Below, in pieces: positions 47,320 to 59,377 of a stretch of 64,000 nucleotides of DNA. Source of the stretch: Amborella trichopoda (Eukaryota; Streptophyta; Magnoliopsida; Amborellales; Amborellaceae); assembly GCF_000471905.2 (NCBI RefSeq), contig NW_006499799.1:5419272-5483271 (forward strand), in the 5' to 3' direction. Positions within the stretch are counted from its first letter, which is position 1. Every line of letters begins with the position of its first letter. The position numbers and the translations under genes are program-made. The notes beneath the pieces were generated by a model that was not told where the DNA came from, did not search any database, and was given only the letters and a program-made list of their open reading frames with translations.

Positions 47320-47691
47320 TGTGTCATGGTGATTAACGAGCTGGACACTGCCCAAGAAGAGCGGATGGCAAGGTTCGAGGTAATGATGCAGTCCATCCTC
47401 GAAAAGATGGATGCCTAGAATACTCCAGGTCCCCTTTTTCTCACCATGAGACTGATTCTCCGGCTGGTGAAGACATCGTTCCCAGACAAACTCCCCCACT
47501 GGTCTCTCAGGACAGCTCCGCTTCCCACGGGGTTTATGGTGGCCCATAGTCTCAAGAACAAGGTCCCAGACATGCAAAAGGTGCCGCTCTACCAGAAGCC
47601 ATACCCTTCGTACATCGACCAAGTATCGTTTCCCCCGAACTACCAAAAGGGAAAACTCCCCTGGTTCAACGGTACTACATCCCCGCACTAG
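47320..47691 (+). pseudogene. A3 gag, part left of the B2 insertion
   Basis: Helical N-terminal segment starting VMVINELDTAQEERMARFEV, then PLYQKPYPSYIDQVSFPPNY. Both match A2 36247-35840. The gag sequence stops where B2 begins. Confidence 0.8.
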
Positions 47692-47692
47692 C

Positions 47693-47697
47693 ATACT
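47693..47697 (+). repeat. Target-site duplication of B2, left copy
   Basis: ATACT directly before the 5' LTR of B2; an identical ATACT follows its 3' LTR at 56953-56957. Confidence 0.9.
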
Positions 47698-48509
47698 TGT
47701 AGACACCCGATTTTAAATCTAACAAATTATGTGATTTCCTGAACCGTTAGGATCACACTTAACCTAGTAAACCTATTTTTTTGGATAAGTACATGTAGGT
47801 TATGTGAGTATATCTTTCCCAACAGATTTTGACCCCTATAAACCCTCTTTTCGTGGTCATCTAGAAAAAGGACGAAGAGAGACCAAACCTTGGGGGAGAG
47901 CAGATAGAGATAAAAAATCTGAGAGACCAAAACCCTAGAGAAGAGAACAGATAGAGATCAAAGAGAAAAAAAAAACAGAGAGTGTTACACGAGAGAAGGG
48001 AAAACCCTAGAAACTGCTTCAGGAACACGAGCCTCCTTAGAGAAAATTTAAGTTTGAGAAAACTTAGACCTAGGGCACAACCACCCTAGATCTACCCTTA
48101 GGGCACAACCACCCTTCTTCAACCAGAGACTTTCTGGTGAACATCCGACTCAGAGAGACAAAAGAGGACCGATTCTGATACGGGCGAGCCCCAAAAGGCT
48201 CAGGAGTCCTAGGCCATCTGGCCCGATTCGGTATCGTTTCTTACTCTTTCATTATTCATTTTTTGCTTTTATTTTATTTTAATTAGATTACATTAGTTTT
48301 TAGTGCTTTTTATTTCGTGTTTCACATTCGGATCAATGCTGGCGCTGTCACTGATTTGAGAACAGATCTGTTGGTTTCTAGGCGGATCTGGCCTCAGACC
48401 AGAATTCAATTTTCCCCACATTCAATATCATTTATTTTTAAAAACAGTTTGTGATGATTGATCTGAGGGATCTTCCATTGAAGATCTCTTTGATTTTGCA
48501 CCATAAACA
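47698..48509 (+). repeat. 5' LTR of B2 (812 bp)
   Basis: Starts TGTAGACACCCGATTTTAAA and ends GCACCATAAACA. TATAAA at 47837-47842 inside CCCCTATAAACCC is kept in the other LTR (56306-56311). The middle is A/G-rich with GAGAGACCAAA strings. Confidence 0.92.
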
Positions 48510-48512
48510 GTT

Positions 48513-48530
48513 TGACGCCCACCGTGGGGC
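48513..48530 (+). promoter_or_regulatory. Primer-binding site of B2
   Basis: TGACGCCCACCGTGGGGC three bases after the LTR. It is close to the TGGCGCCCACCGTGGGGC site widely seen in plant Tat elements. Confidence 0.8.
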
Positions 48531-51500
48531 ATTTCGAGCTAGATCAGTTCAACAAAAAAAAAAATACAATAAAAACAGGCCCCGATCTCCTTTTGAGGGC
48601 CATTTTTTTTTTTTTTAAAAAAAAATCCAAGAAAAAAAAAGAATGATAAAAAAAAAATCTCTTTCCATAGGAAAATCTCGTTTTATTTCTTTCTGATAAC
48701 ATTTTTTTATTTTTTATTTTTTTATTTATCTGCTTGTCAGTAAAAAAAAAAATTAATAAAAAAATAATAAAAAAAAAGAAAAAACAGAAAAGAATATTTG
48801 GGGATTTTTAAAAGGCATTTCTTTTATGTTTTGAGAACGGGTTCATAGTATACACCACCACTATGACCATTCCCACTTTCATTGAATCTCTCCTCTAGAT
48901 TTGATTTATTTATTTTTTTATTTATTTTATTTATTCGTGTGGATTGTTTTGTTGTGACATCTTCATCTTCTCTTTCCAACATAAATCCATGCTCTTTGTT
49001 GCTTATGATTTGGATGGATAAAGTCCGTGCATTTTTTTTTTACATATATTACTTTTTGGTGCTTATGATATGGCTAGATTATTTTTGTTGTTGCTTTCTG
49101 TTGATTACAATTTGGTTAGATTAGCTTTGTTTGCAATCAAATTTCCTGTCCCTTGCTGAGAATTATTTTGTTAAAAAAAAGAAGAAAAAACCATCTTTCC
49201 ATTCTTTGGAGTTGATTTTTGTAAATGGTTACGAATTTTAATCTTCTTTGATATTAATGGGATTTTGTTACCAATTTTAATCTTGTTTGATATTCGCGGA
49301 ACAATTTTTCAAATCAATAGTGTGTGACTTCATATTAAGTAGGAGGAGGTGTGTGAATTGTTAAGATAGCAACTAATCCCTTGAGAGAAATTTATAAAAA
49401 ATTTAGATAGAGATGGATAAAGAAGGGAGATTGAGAGAAAAAAAAGAGAAGAAATAGGGGAAGGATATTGAGAGAAAGATCTTTGGAGGGAAGTTGAAAG
49501 AAATCAAGCAAAAAAAAAAAAAAGGGGGAAGAAGTTTGAGAGAAAACAGGAAAAAGAAATAGGAAAAGGAGATTGAGAGAAAGTAGGGAAAAAAGATCTT
49601 TAGAAGGGAGATTGAGAGAAAATAGCGAAAAAAAAAAAAGGGGACGCGAGAGAAAGTTTTAAGGGCGTGAGAGAGAGAAATTTTTTTTTTTTTTAAAGTG
49701 GCTTGTTTTCAACAAAAAAAAAAAAAGATTAAGGCCTTTCTCAATTCTAAAAAAAGAAAATTTGCTTTGCAAGAAAAAAAAAATCTTTAAGCTTATTTGT
49801 TTTCAAAAAAAAAAACAAAAAACCCTTTTGCTAAAAATTACCTTTTTTTTTAAGCCACTTTCTTTTTCAATAAAAAAAAAAAAAGTGAAAAACAAAGAAA
49901 AAATCTTTTAAGGGCATCTTGCAAAAAAAAAACCTTTAAAGACCTTTCTCATTTTCAAAAAGAAAATTTTAGTAAGAAGAAAATTCAGGGTCACTTACAC
50001 ACTCTTTAATTGTGCCCTGATCTAGTCACCCTTTACTCGGGGTGCGCTCAACTTGGCACGAGCTGTGTCTGGTTCTACCTTTATTTATTGTATACCTTCT
50101 TAGTGGTTGCTTAGCCCCACATTTGAACTGTGCTTTTGGTCGGTCAAACCGACCCGAAGCACACTTCACTTGGCACGAATTGTGCCAAGGGCTTACATTT
50201 TTCTTGTATCGTGTGTTTGCTTGTTTGCTATTTTTTCTTTTCACTTGCGTACTTCTTTACACACTCCAGCACACACCAGACCGGGAATGCCCGAAAAATC
50301 AATAAACAAATATTTTGAAAACCCCCAAAATCTGTATTAACGACGTGAGGGGAACCTAGCTTTGAAAGTCGAGGCCGTTGGGATTCGCTTAACAATAACC
50401 GTGAGCGCCCCTCCTTAATCCTTTGCCTCAAAGCAACTCCACGTATAGTAGGACCTGGTGAACATCCTATAACAAGAGGCAAGGACTTATGCGGAGACCT
50501 ATATCAGCCTAGCCACATTTTAATAGTTAGGAACCCACTCTCAAGTCAAGCCTACCTATAATCTAGGACAAAAGTTTCCGTGTGTTGTGCTTGTTTATTT
50601 CTGTTGGTTAATCTTAAATCTCAGTCCAGACCCCCTTTTGGTCCGAGCTAAACTATCTGAGTCCAAGTTAAACTTTATATCCAGCCTAGCCCAGGTCCGA
50701 ACCTAGGCCCCCTTTTGGTCCGAGCCAAGGACTCGTGCCTAAACCAACCTTGATCCAGTCCGGGTCTACACCCAGTCTGATCTTCAAAACTCTCTTGGTC
50801 CAAGCTCTGGCTTGCACCCAACTCAGTTCAGGTCCGAACTAGGTTCACACCCAAGTCCGAACCCATACTCACTCTTAGACCGAGTCGAGACTCCTACCCA
50901 TCTAGTCTAGGTCTTAGTCAAGGTTCTAAAATAGGTGTAAGCCTAGAGTGCCTCTAGAGCTAGACTAGGCTTACCCTAGTTCAGGGTTCAAACAAAAACT
51001 CATCAAGTCTAGCAGGTTTCATCCAGTCTAGTCCTAGCCTAGACCTTAGTTAAGGTTTTGCCCCTAGAGTCAGACTAGGTCTACCCTGAGGCGTCAAGTC
51101 TAATCTCACCGAGTGTAGAAATCATGACCCAGGATCATAGCAAAGCGAGGTCCAGCCCCATGGCTCCAGCTCAATCTAGATCCAGAGAGCCTAGTCAGTT
51201 CGAGATGCACCGTCACAATGCTCCCTCACAAATCATTCATAGCACTCGTGTCAGTGAGCCGACTCTCAACCCACATGGAACCAAACCTAACTGTCCAAGC
51301 CACCTTCAAGGCCACCATTTAGAAGTCACGAGCCAACAGGTTGATAAAGTTTGTAACACCTTGCACAATCAAGGGGTTAGGCTGGGGGAAATCTTCTAAG
51401 ACATAGGGGTTAACCTCAAATCCATTTGGCACAATAAGGATAGGCCCCAGCCCAAATCTCTGAGTCAGCTGATCTCAGCCATGTAAAGCCCGATGGTCAA

Positions 51501-52110
51501 TAGCAGCCCAACATTTCAGTCTTGACAACCAGCCAGTTAGTGAGGAATGGGTTCACATACAACTAGGGAAAGTCTACCCAAGCAACCATCACCAGTAAAG
51601 ATCATAGTTTTGACCTAACTCGATATAAAGATAATCGCAAGGTGCATGCTTACTTTCAAGACCTGCTCATTAGAGGATACACCATCCAGTGCACTCAATC
51701 TAGGAAAGTCAGGTCATAAGATCAAGCCATAGGCGAAGCCCAACATTTTGGTTCAAACCAGGATAATCTTAGGGTTGTTATTCTGCCAATCTAACCCACT
51801 ACGGGCCAAGGGTCTAGTGCTAATCATCACTCGAGCCCAAGACTACCTGGAGGGCAGACTCTCTCTGACAGTAGTTATGGCATTCATTCACCCTTTCAGT
51901 TCAGTGCTGGGGCAAGAGAGTAGCCTAACCCTAGGGATAGATCATCCAATCAAGGTCAGGGTCAGGTAGACCTAACCGCCCAAGGTCAGAGATCTAGTCA
52001 TCATAGCAACTTGAATCATCCATCCCAGTTAAGTGTGATTCTATCCTGCAGGCCTCCTTGGATGGCCAAGTTGTACAACCTCCGAGTAATGGGTATACTC
52101 TGACCTAATT
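48531..52110 (+). other. Long leader of B2
   Basis: 48540-49990 is dominated by A and T homopolymers with GGGAGATTGAGAGAAA-type purine repeats at about 49380-49680; no genes. 50000-50520 is more balanced and holds two hairpins. 50600-50800 has three loose units of about 75-80 bp with CCCCCTTTTGGTCCGAGC. 51124-52110 has short frames but no domain that I recognise, up to the gag start. Confidence 0.6.
50138..50189 (+). promoter_or_regulatory. Paired hairpins in the B2 leader
   Basis: GGTCGGT-CAA-ACCGACC (50138-50154, 7-bp stem, 3-base loop) and CTTGGCAC...GTGCCAAG (50169-50189, 8-bp stem). The second shares CTTGGCACGA with 50053-50062. Leader hairpins in LTR elements can serve dimerisation or packaging; that role here is inference. 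Confidence 0.5.
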
Positions 52111-52114
52111 CAAC

Positions 52115-52690
52115 TTGGGTAAGTCTACAAGCCGACAACCGGCACATCAAGTTCAACACATTCCTCAAGCTCAGTCCTTGGGGCAACCTGTTACATGGCC
52201 CCAACAACCAGTTCATATGAGTCACATACCACAAAATCAGGTTCAACAAACCATACAACCGAGCCAACTCACAGCTACGACGACTCAATTCTCTTGTATA
52301 AAATACCTCCAAGACTCTTTAGAGAAAATGGGAATATGGGATTTCTCAACTCCTAAAGCTTATGTAAAAGAAGTTCTAGGACATCTAAAAGATCTACTAG
52401 TGAGGTTTGTGATGCCACAGTTTAGAAATAGATTTTCAGGGAAAGGGGATTCTAAGGCACACATCAACACCTACTTATTGATGGTCCATACACGGCGAGA
52501 CCGACCCAACAAACTTAAGGTCATGTTCTCGCATAGCTTATCAGAAGCACCCTTGATGTGGCATCAAAGATTCATGAAGGATAATCCTCAAGTAACTCCT
52601 GACGAAATGTTCAGGCAATTTTCCTCCCGCTATAGGGGAGGAAGGCCAAGACCCGTCACCCTTGGTGAGTTAACTTCCATCAAATAGAAG
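52115..52690 (+). pseudogene. B2 gag
   Basis: A 190-residue frame. Gln/Pro-rich N-terminus, then the capsid-type core with FVMPQFRNRFSGKGDSKAHI, then KLKVMFSHSLSEAPLMWHQ and TPDEMFRQFSSRY, the retrotransposon-gag pattern (F-x-G-K-G-D-P-x2-H-I, L-x-W-x2-L). A zinc-knuckle-like remnant with HSTEECRSFKHRVQDLIDNG follows at about 52865-52935. Confidence 0.85.
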
Positions 52691-53139
52691 TTGGGCGAGT
52701 CTCCTTTCTTATTTATAACCAAGGGAATTCACTTTCATTGATGAGCCTATGATCCATGTTATGAAGAAGTTGCTTAAGGCAAGGCTCATATAATTACTGA
52801 CAACAGCCAAGATTCATCCTTTCCATGGAGGCGATACATCTCGATGGTGTGATTAGCATCAAAACTATGTCCATAGCACTGAGGAATGTCGATCTTTCAA
52901 ACATAGAGTTCAAGACCTCATTGATAATGGTACGATAAGTGTCAAAGAGAAAGAGGCTGATGACATAGAAAAACCTGAAACTCTAGATGCTTCGACAAAC
53001 AATTCTGATGTCAACCTGATTAACTTAGGAGAATCACAAGCTGTGCCCAAACCTGAAGAACATCCACAAAGGACTTGAAGCACAAGAAGAAATCAACTGG
53101 AAAGTCCAGTAGATGAAGAAAAAAACGAGCATAACGTTT

Positions 53140-54300
53140 CCTAAGAGTTAATGACTAAGGATACTCAAGATCAAAGCAGTGAGGATGACATTAGCTTTAA
53201 GCCCATAACCGAAGAAGGGGGAGAAGAAAGGGGTATCGCATATGAGATTCCACTCCAAGATACACTCTAAAAAGTGGCACAAGAAATTCCCATCATCAAG
53301 AGTCACACTAGGGCATATGAACCCTTCAACCTGTACTTTCAAGTTAATACAATATGTCTGACAACGAATCAAACTCACAAGAGTAATATGAACTCGGGCA
53401 TAAGCCCAACCAAGGTTTCGAAGCTATGAATTTTCAAGCCCATGATGACAAGAAAAACCTTAATTATGGGATAATAACTCGTGAGGGGGCAAATGAGCAA
53501 GTGCTAAAAGGAAGCCCTTCACCTCAAAACCTTGAGGACCTACCTAAGTGGGATCAATATGATGAGGATGATGTTTTAGAAATTAATGTGATCTAGATCA
53601 ACGAGAAGGGACCATCTTCTAAACAAGGGGTCAACACCCCAAAGTCTCCTATTACGCTTCCAAACAAGGGGTCAACACCTCAAATATCAAAAGGATATGA
53701 ACCTTTGGAAGACTTCCTCGCCAACCCACCTACATGGGATGAGGAGCCAAGCTTAAAAGATTTAACCGAGTCACCTCTCGAGGTGAACCCAGTTATAAAT
53801 TATGGAAAAGCAAAGAGCCCAAATTTGACTATTCCCAAAGATTTGGCATCTTCACTAGAGTTGATAGAGCTCGAACATTTAAAAATTCTAAGGGGCTCAC
53901 TTGGGCCACCTTCACAAGATTTCTTGAATGATCTGTCAATCTGGGATCAAGAATTGGATATTGAAAATCCAACCATGTTACCTCCTCAAGAGGCAGGGCT
54001 CTCTAAAAGTCAGTAACGACATGAGCATAACTCCGATAACCGGATCACCGCCATATCAAGAGAATTCATCATGTGAAGAACAAGTTCCCAACGGAACAGA
54101 AAGCCCTATAGGGGCAAACTCCTCTCATGAAGAGGATACAATAGGGGCAACTAATGAGATAGAACTCTTCTTTGTTGACTCCAAACATGTTGTAAGGCCA
54201 TCTAGTACCAACTCAACCACTCCTCTTGTGCGAGAATCTCACCTAAGCTCTAGCACTGAGAAGGAGCCTATCATATGGTTAACCTCCAAAAAATAATTCA
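53140..54300 (+). pseudogene. B2 acidic region with W-D repeats
   Basis: Acidic frames (53705-54016 and 53928-54296 the longest) with three related segments: EDLPKWDQYDEDD near 53540, EDFLANPPTWDEEPS near 53705 and QDFLNDLSIWDQELD near 53915. The pattern is D-(F)-L-x(2-4)-W-D-(E/Q). Not a domain that I recognise. It lies after gag, where protease would follow in a full Tat element. Confidence 0.5.
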
Positions 54301-54794
54301 AAATTTGTAGTGAAAAATATTACCGAAAATGAGTTGGGTGATCACTTGCCCCTTGCAAATAACCAAATGAGGCATTCATGCCTCACACTTCAAAAGGCAT
54401 TAACGCTTAATGTGTAACATGAAGTACTCCATTAACGAGAAACTCCTAATGAGCCTATTAGTCCCTACCGAAGGCTAAGGGATTTGGAAACTGAGTGATT
54501 TTTAATCCCAAAATCAAGGTTCAAGTAGAGCAGTTTAAAGGAAAAGTTCAACGAAAGTTCAACAACCATTGTTAAAGAGATTTTGGATGCCAACCTGGAT
54601 CAAGGGAAATCAGAGGAAGACTGATATTAGAACCTTTGTGCCACTTTGAGGAGGGAAAGATGATAGAATTCTTACATGATCTTAAGATGAATTGCTAAAA
54701 AAAAAAGAAGAAAGGGGCACCTTTGACTCTTCTTCCTCCTCCTCCTCTTCCTTTGTCATTGTTATCTTCTTGAAAATAAAAAAATAAAAAAAAA

Positions 54795-54985
54795 TTGCTG
54801 GGCTAAAAATCCGAAAGGAACCCCAAGCATTGGAAAAAAGGCTACAGGGCTGAACACCCAAAAGGGACCCCGGAGCAATAAAATAAAAAATAAAAATCCG
54901 CTGGGCTGAAAATCTGAAAGGAACCCTAAGCGTTGGAAAAAATGCCACCAGGCTGAACACCCGAAAGGGACCCGGGGCGAAAAAG
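54795..54985. repeat. 52/105-bp repeat in the B2 3' region
   Basis: Two units of about 105 bp, each made of two half-units: GCTGGGCTGAAAATC-type with GAAAGGAACCC, and GGCTGAACACCCGAAAGGGA. Preceded by A-rich sequence and an (AGG)n-like tract (54730-54760, CTT/CCT on the plus strand). Confidence 0.75.
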
Positions 54986-56153
54986 AAGAAGTTCTTTCCT
55001 TCCTTCTACTCTGCAAAGTCTTTTCTCTCTAAACATCTTCTTTTCTTCCCCTGAGTCAAAGTGGTGTTAAAAGAAAAATCAATAAGAATTAGCCTAACGG
55101 AACATTGTTAAGGACTTAGATCGTCTGAAACTTCAAAAGGTGAGTGGTGGAGGAAAGAAATCAGAAATCCAAAGAGATTTTGAACATCTAGGGACTGTAT
55201 TATGTATTTTCAAAACTATGTTTTCTTCGAAAGCTCCAAAGAACGCTTGTTTGAATTGAAATGCAAGAGCTAGGTTGAAAGATAGAGAAATACTTGATGA
55301 TTCCTCATCCCGAAGATTCAAGCAAGGAACCTATATGCTAACATAAGGTCCACCAAAAGGGTCACAAGTGGTTAAATTGTAAGGCCTACCTTAAAAGAAA
55401 AACCACCCCCCAACAGGGGCGACAAAAAAATAATAATAACAATAAAAACTCCACGATCGTATGAATACAACTACCGACCACAGCTTCCATCACTGCATGA
55501 CACTAAACTGCTTAAAGGGCTCTATGGTTGTAGGAGTTAAAACTGCTATCCAACCTTGTTTTTTGAAATATCTTTTCTTTTTCAAAATTTTTCACTATAT
55601 ATATGTCTTGTATTTTCAAAAACTTTAATATCTTTGTTAAACTTGTAATTTGTCCCTACTTCGGGTTCTATTTCAAATCTCCCCCTATCTTAAAAATTTC
55701 TAAAATGTCTTTAAAACGAAGGAGGTTGGACACCGATACATGATGAGTACCGCGTTTGCCACATTGCTACCTCGTCTCTCATTTTGGATTCGGCCAGACA
55801 AGTCTCTTTCTGTAGAAAACCTTTCATATAGACAACCTCAGGAAAGCCTAAGGATATCAAAGAAGATGTTAGGGTTAAAAACTTTCGAAGTTAAGTGGCA
55901 TGGTCAGAAAATCCAGCTCGAGTTTCAAGGTTGTGTAACTCATTGACATCTCACGTCGAAAACCCTAGAAGGAAAAATTCCCTAGGTGGGTGAGGTCGAT
56001 GAGCGCAATGACTTGGAGGGATAGTTGGTGTGCCATCTAACCAAGTGACCTCAGGAAGAAATCTTTGACGTTAACCTGCCCCTCGAAGGATAGGGAACGC
56101 CAGAGTGTCTACTTCTTTGCCACTCACCTGTCCTTCAAATGACAAGGAGTGTC
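54986..56153 (+). other. Conserved 3' end region of B2
   Basis: Sequence without coding motif. 55378-55440 matches 23100-23130 and 23590-23640 of B1, and 55480-56153 matches 27230-28173 of B1 closely, including CTCTATGGTTGTAGGAG and CCTCGAAGGATAGGGA near the PPT. Confidence 0.7.
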
Positions 56154-56162
56154 AAAGAGGGG
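56154..56162 (+). promoter_or_regulatory. Polypurine tract of B2
   Basis: AAAGAGGGG, followed by CAAC and the LTR start. Identical in B1. Confidence 0.8.
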
Positions 56163-56166
56163 CAAC

Positions 56167-56952
56167 TGTAGACACCCCATTTTAAATCTGGCAAATTATT
56201 TGGTTTCCTGAACCCTTAGGATCACACTTAACCTAGAAAACCCATTTTTTTGGATAAGTACATGTAGGTTATGTGAGTATATCCTCCCCAGCGGATTTTG
56301 ACCCCTATAAACCCTCTTTTCGTGATCATTTGGAAAAAGGACGGAGAGAGACCAAACCCTAGGAGAGAGCAGATAGAGATAAAAAATATGAGAGACTAGA
56401 ACCCTAAGGAAGAGAAAAGATAGAGATCAGAGAGAAAAAAAAAAATTAGAGAGAGTTACACGAGAGAAGAGAAAACCCTAGAAACTGCATCAGGAACCCG
56501 AGCCTCCTGCGAGAAAACCTAAGTTTGAGAAAACCTAGACCTAGGGCACTGCCACCCTTCTTCAACCAGAGACGCATTTGTGAACATCCAACTCAGAGAG
56601 ACAAAAGAGGACCAGTTCTGATACAGGCGAGCCCAAAAGGCTCCAGAGTTCCGGGCCATCCAACCCGGTTCGGTATCGTTTCTTACTCTTTTATTATTTA
56701 TTTTCTCCTTTTATTTTATTTTAATTAGATTAGATTAGTTTTTATTGCTTTTTATTTCATGTTTCATATTCGGATCAATGCTGGTGCTGCCATTAATCTG
56801 AGAACAGATCCGCTCGTTTCTGAGCGGATCTGGACTCTTATCAAAATTCAATTTTCCCCACATTATCTATCATCAATTTTTAAAATTAGTTTGTGGTGTT
56901 CTGATCTAAGGGATCTCCCTCTGAAGATCTCTTTGATTTTTCACTATAAACA
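56167..56952 (+). repeat. 3' LTR of B2 (786 bp)
   Basis: Starts TGTAGACACCCCATTTTAAA and ends TTCACTATAAACA. Alignable to 47698-48509 over its full length; slightly shorter. TATAAA at 56306-56311. Confidence 0.92.
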
Positions 56953-56957
56953 ATACT
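56953..56957 (+). repeat. Target-site duplication of B2, right copy
   Basis: ATACT, identical to 47693-47697. A3 gag sequence resumes just after it. Confidence 0.9.
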
Positions 56958-58400
56958 ACCCCTTAAAAGCGACTTGTCGAGAGACGGCGACTGACGCACG
57001 ATTCCTCCTCCGTCAGTTTATCGAGACTCTCGATGGGCCAGCCTTCCAGTGGTATGCTCGACTGCCTCCAAACTCTGTGCACACATGGCAAGAAATGTAG
57101 CAGTTGTTTTACCAACGCTTTTATGAAGTCCAAAGGAATGTGGAAACCATCGAGCTCCTCACTCTGACTCAAGACCCTGGTGAGCCGGTTGACAAGTTCA
57201 GCACTCGATGGAGAGGGCTAGCAACCTTTCATACCACTCCCATGACTGGGAAAGAAGCTGTCCAGATCTGCATACGAAATATGCTTCTTGAGATCACCCT
57301 GCACGTTGAGGCCTCCAATCCACTCTCCATGTCAGAGCTCATCTCTAAAGCAGATCGTATCAAGGGTCTATCCAAACACCATGGAGGATCTCGTCAGCAA
57401 CCCTATGGCTCGAACCCCCGCTCCAAACAATCAGAGCAACCAGTAGAAAGAAGTGATCAGTGCAACCGTCACAGTGATTGACACTAACAAAGCCGCTCCT
57501 CAAACCCTAGACCTCTCCAAGGCACAAACGTCTCAGGCCGAGGGGCAAGCAGCAGTCCTACAATAAGGTCCCGCCCCCTAAAAACATAAGGCAAAGCGAA
57601 TTTTAGACACAGCACCAGAACAAGGTCTATCCCTTCGATTGGATTCCTGCACTACTTCAACTACTATTGGAGTAAAACATGGTTCAGCTGTCGGAGGTCA
57701 GCACTCCAGAACAAGCTGGACAGGGGACAGACGAGAGATATTGCGCCTATCACAGGAAAGTAGGCCACCCCACTCAGGACTGCTATAAGCTCAACGACAC
57801 TATCGAAGCCTTTATTAGCAATGATCAGATAAAGCTCAAAGAGTTAAAGAAAGTGTTCGGGGCAATTGAGGCTTCTCACATAGTGACAATACAAGAAGAT
57901 GAGGGGGCAGCCGCCATCCTCCATACCATATTTACCATAATGCTCGAAGAGGGGCACATCACACCAAAGCCGACAAGGCAACCCAAGTTCCTGCCTCTAG
58001 GAACTGAGAATCTCTGGTGCTCATATCACCTGATATGAGGCCATGACGTGAGAAAATGCACTGATTTCCACGAACTCTTAGCAAAGAAGACGTAGCAATG
58101 CTAGGAAGCTCATGGTAACCCAGAAGGACACCCTCAAGTCCCTCTTCCACCAGTGTAAAAAGAACTCGTGATTCAAGCCCAGGGAAGCGCTGAGCTAGAC
58201 CCTCTGTAGGCCCTCTTCGAGGCGATGCTCCCACCGGGTCTCGTCACTCTCAAGCCTGCCAAGCAGCCTAAACGCCTTCCCAGGGTATGAAAAACCTCTG
58301 GTGCCCATATCCCCAACTATGAGGCCACGAGCTGAAGGTATGCTATGGGTTCGAAGCTATGATCACTCAGAAGGTGCAGGAGGGTCACATCATTTGTGTT
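56958..58400 (+). pseudogene. A3 gag, part right of B2, with three CX2HX4HX4C knuckles
   Basis: Capsid core at about 57000-57480 with RQFIETLDGPAFQWYARLPP and LFYQRFYEVQRNVETIELL. Knuckles at 57742-57783 (CAYHRKVGHPTQDC), 58018-58059 and 58302-58343, about 280 bp apart. After the first come KELKKVFGAIEASHIVTIQE and IMLEEGHITPKPTRQPKFLP. The layout equals A1 and A2. Broken copy. Confidence 0.85.
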
Positions 58401-58689
58401 GTTTTCCCAAAACCCTTCCAAGCCGTCACTCCCGTCTAAAAGGAAATCCCGCTACAGGTCCCCTGTGAGCATACACTGGATCCTTCAGAGCCCTCGACCT
58501 CTCAACCCTGGGAAGTCTACCATGGGTGAAGTAGGCTCAAATCCCTAAGCATGAGGCAGCCCACCAAGCCAGGGCTACTCATCAGCTCGACAGGGCGGAC
58601 CAAAATCATCCTCATGGATCCAAAAGGAGACTGACACCTAGGTTCGCTTGCTGAAGGAATCGTCTCCCTCAGCCACCAGTCGAGGAAGA

Positions 58690-59140
58690 GTTTCTTAGGC
58701 CCCTTCCTCCGCTGCCAATCTTATAGGACTTCATCCCAGGCGCAGCTCGCCTTATCTTGTCGTTCAATCAGACGGACGTCCCTGAGTCATCGACAGCTCG
58801 GGAGTCATCCAATATGGGTGAGGACGCTAAAAGCACCCCACAATGGTCAAAGTCAGAGCAAGACCTAAAATATCCCCTGCACAAGTTCAATTTCAACGAT
58901 GATGTAATAAACTGCCCAGAACATTCTAACTCTTCTTCTTCTCCCTCCTCTTCCATTTCTTCCACAGGTGCAACTCGACAGTGCCCACTTCGACACTCTA
59001 AACAGAGAGCTTGGAGGCACCAACCATAGCAGGTCATAGCGGAAGCGCCTAAAAAAGATGTCGACCCAGGAGGCTGGATTCTTGACAGTCGCAGACACCC
59101 TATCAACCCAAGCTAAGACCGAGCCATCCTCAAGCCCCTC
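58690..59140 (+). pseudogene. A3 conserved module after gag
   Basis: Contains QTDVPESSTARESSNMGEDA (58775-58835) and STQEAGFLTVADTLSTQAK (59060-59116), the counterparts of A2 34040-33935 and 33755-33690. No protease motif. 58400-58690 carries the basic linker. 59140-59370 has no recognised motif. Confidence 0.6.
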
Positions 59141-59369
59141 TTCCCTGCTCAGGAGAGCCTTGGCACTCTCTGGAGATATCTGCAATCACATTGCAAGGAC
59201 TCGCGACCTGTTGAAGCTCTTTAGAAAGCTCCTGAAGATCTGTCTGCTGCAAACTTCGGCTGGGAAATTCTTGTCGGAAGTCTCATGCCAAAAGCTCCGG
59301 CTCTCTCTCTCTAAAAATTCTCTTCAACTGTTTTACCATTTGGTAAAATAGTGAAATGGGGTTTTCCCC

Positions 59370-59377
59370 CTTTTATA
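59370..59377 (-). promoter_or_regulatory. Putative antisense TATA motif in A3
   Basis: TATAAAAG on the minus strand, then GGGG...CCCCATTT and CACT, the counterpart of 5361-5380 in A1. In both it points against the element. Confidence 0.4.

Larger units (their letters stand above)
47698..56952 (+). mobile_element. B2: Tat-lineage family B element inserted in A3 gag, gag-only
   Basis: Complete in outline: LTRs 47698-48509 and 56167-56952, both TG...CA, PBS 48513-48530, long leader to 52100, gag 52115-52690, an acidic region 53140-54300, a 3' region, PPT 56154-56162 and a perfect 5-bp TSD. No protease, RT, RNase H or integrase is recognised, so it is a gag-only, presumably non-autonomous element. 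By eye the LTRs differ at about 8 percent of sites, so it is younger than its host A3. Gag is broken. Confidence 0.9.

Noticed and set aside
48540-49990. A and T tracts as possible LINE or SINE tails
   Set aside because: No LINE coding motif, no tRNA-like A/B boxes and no target-site duplication seen; the tracts lie within the B2 leader.
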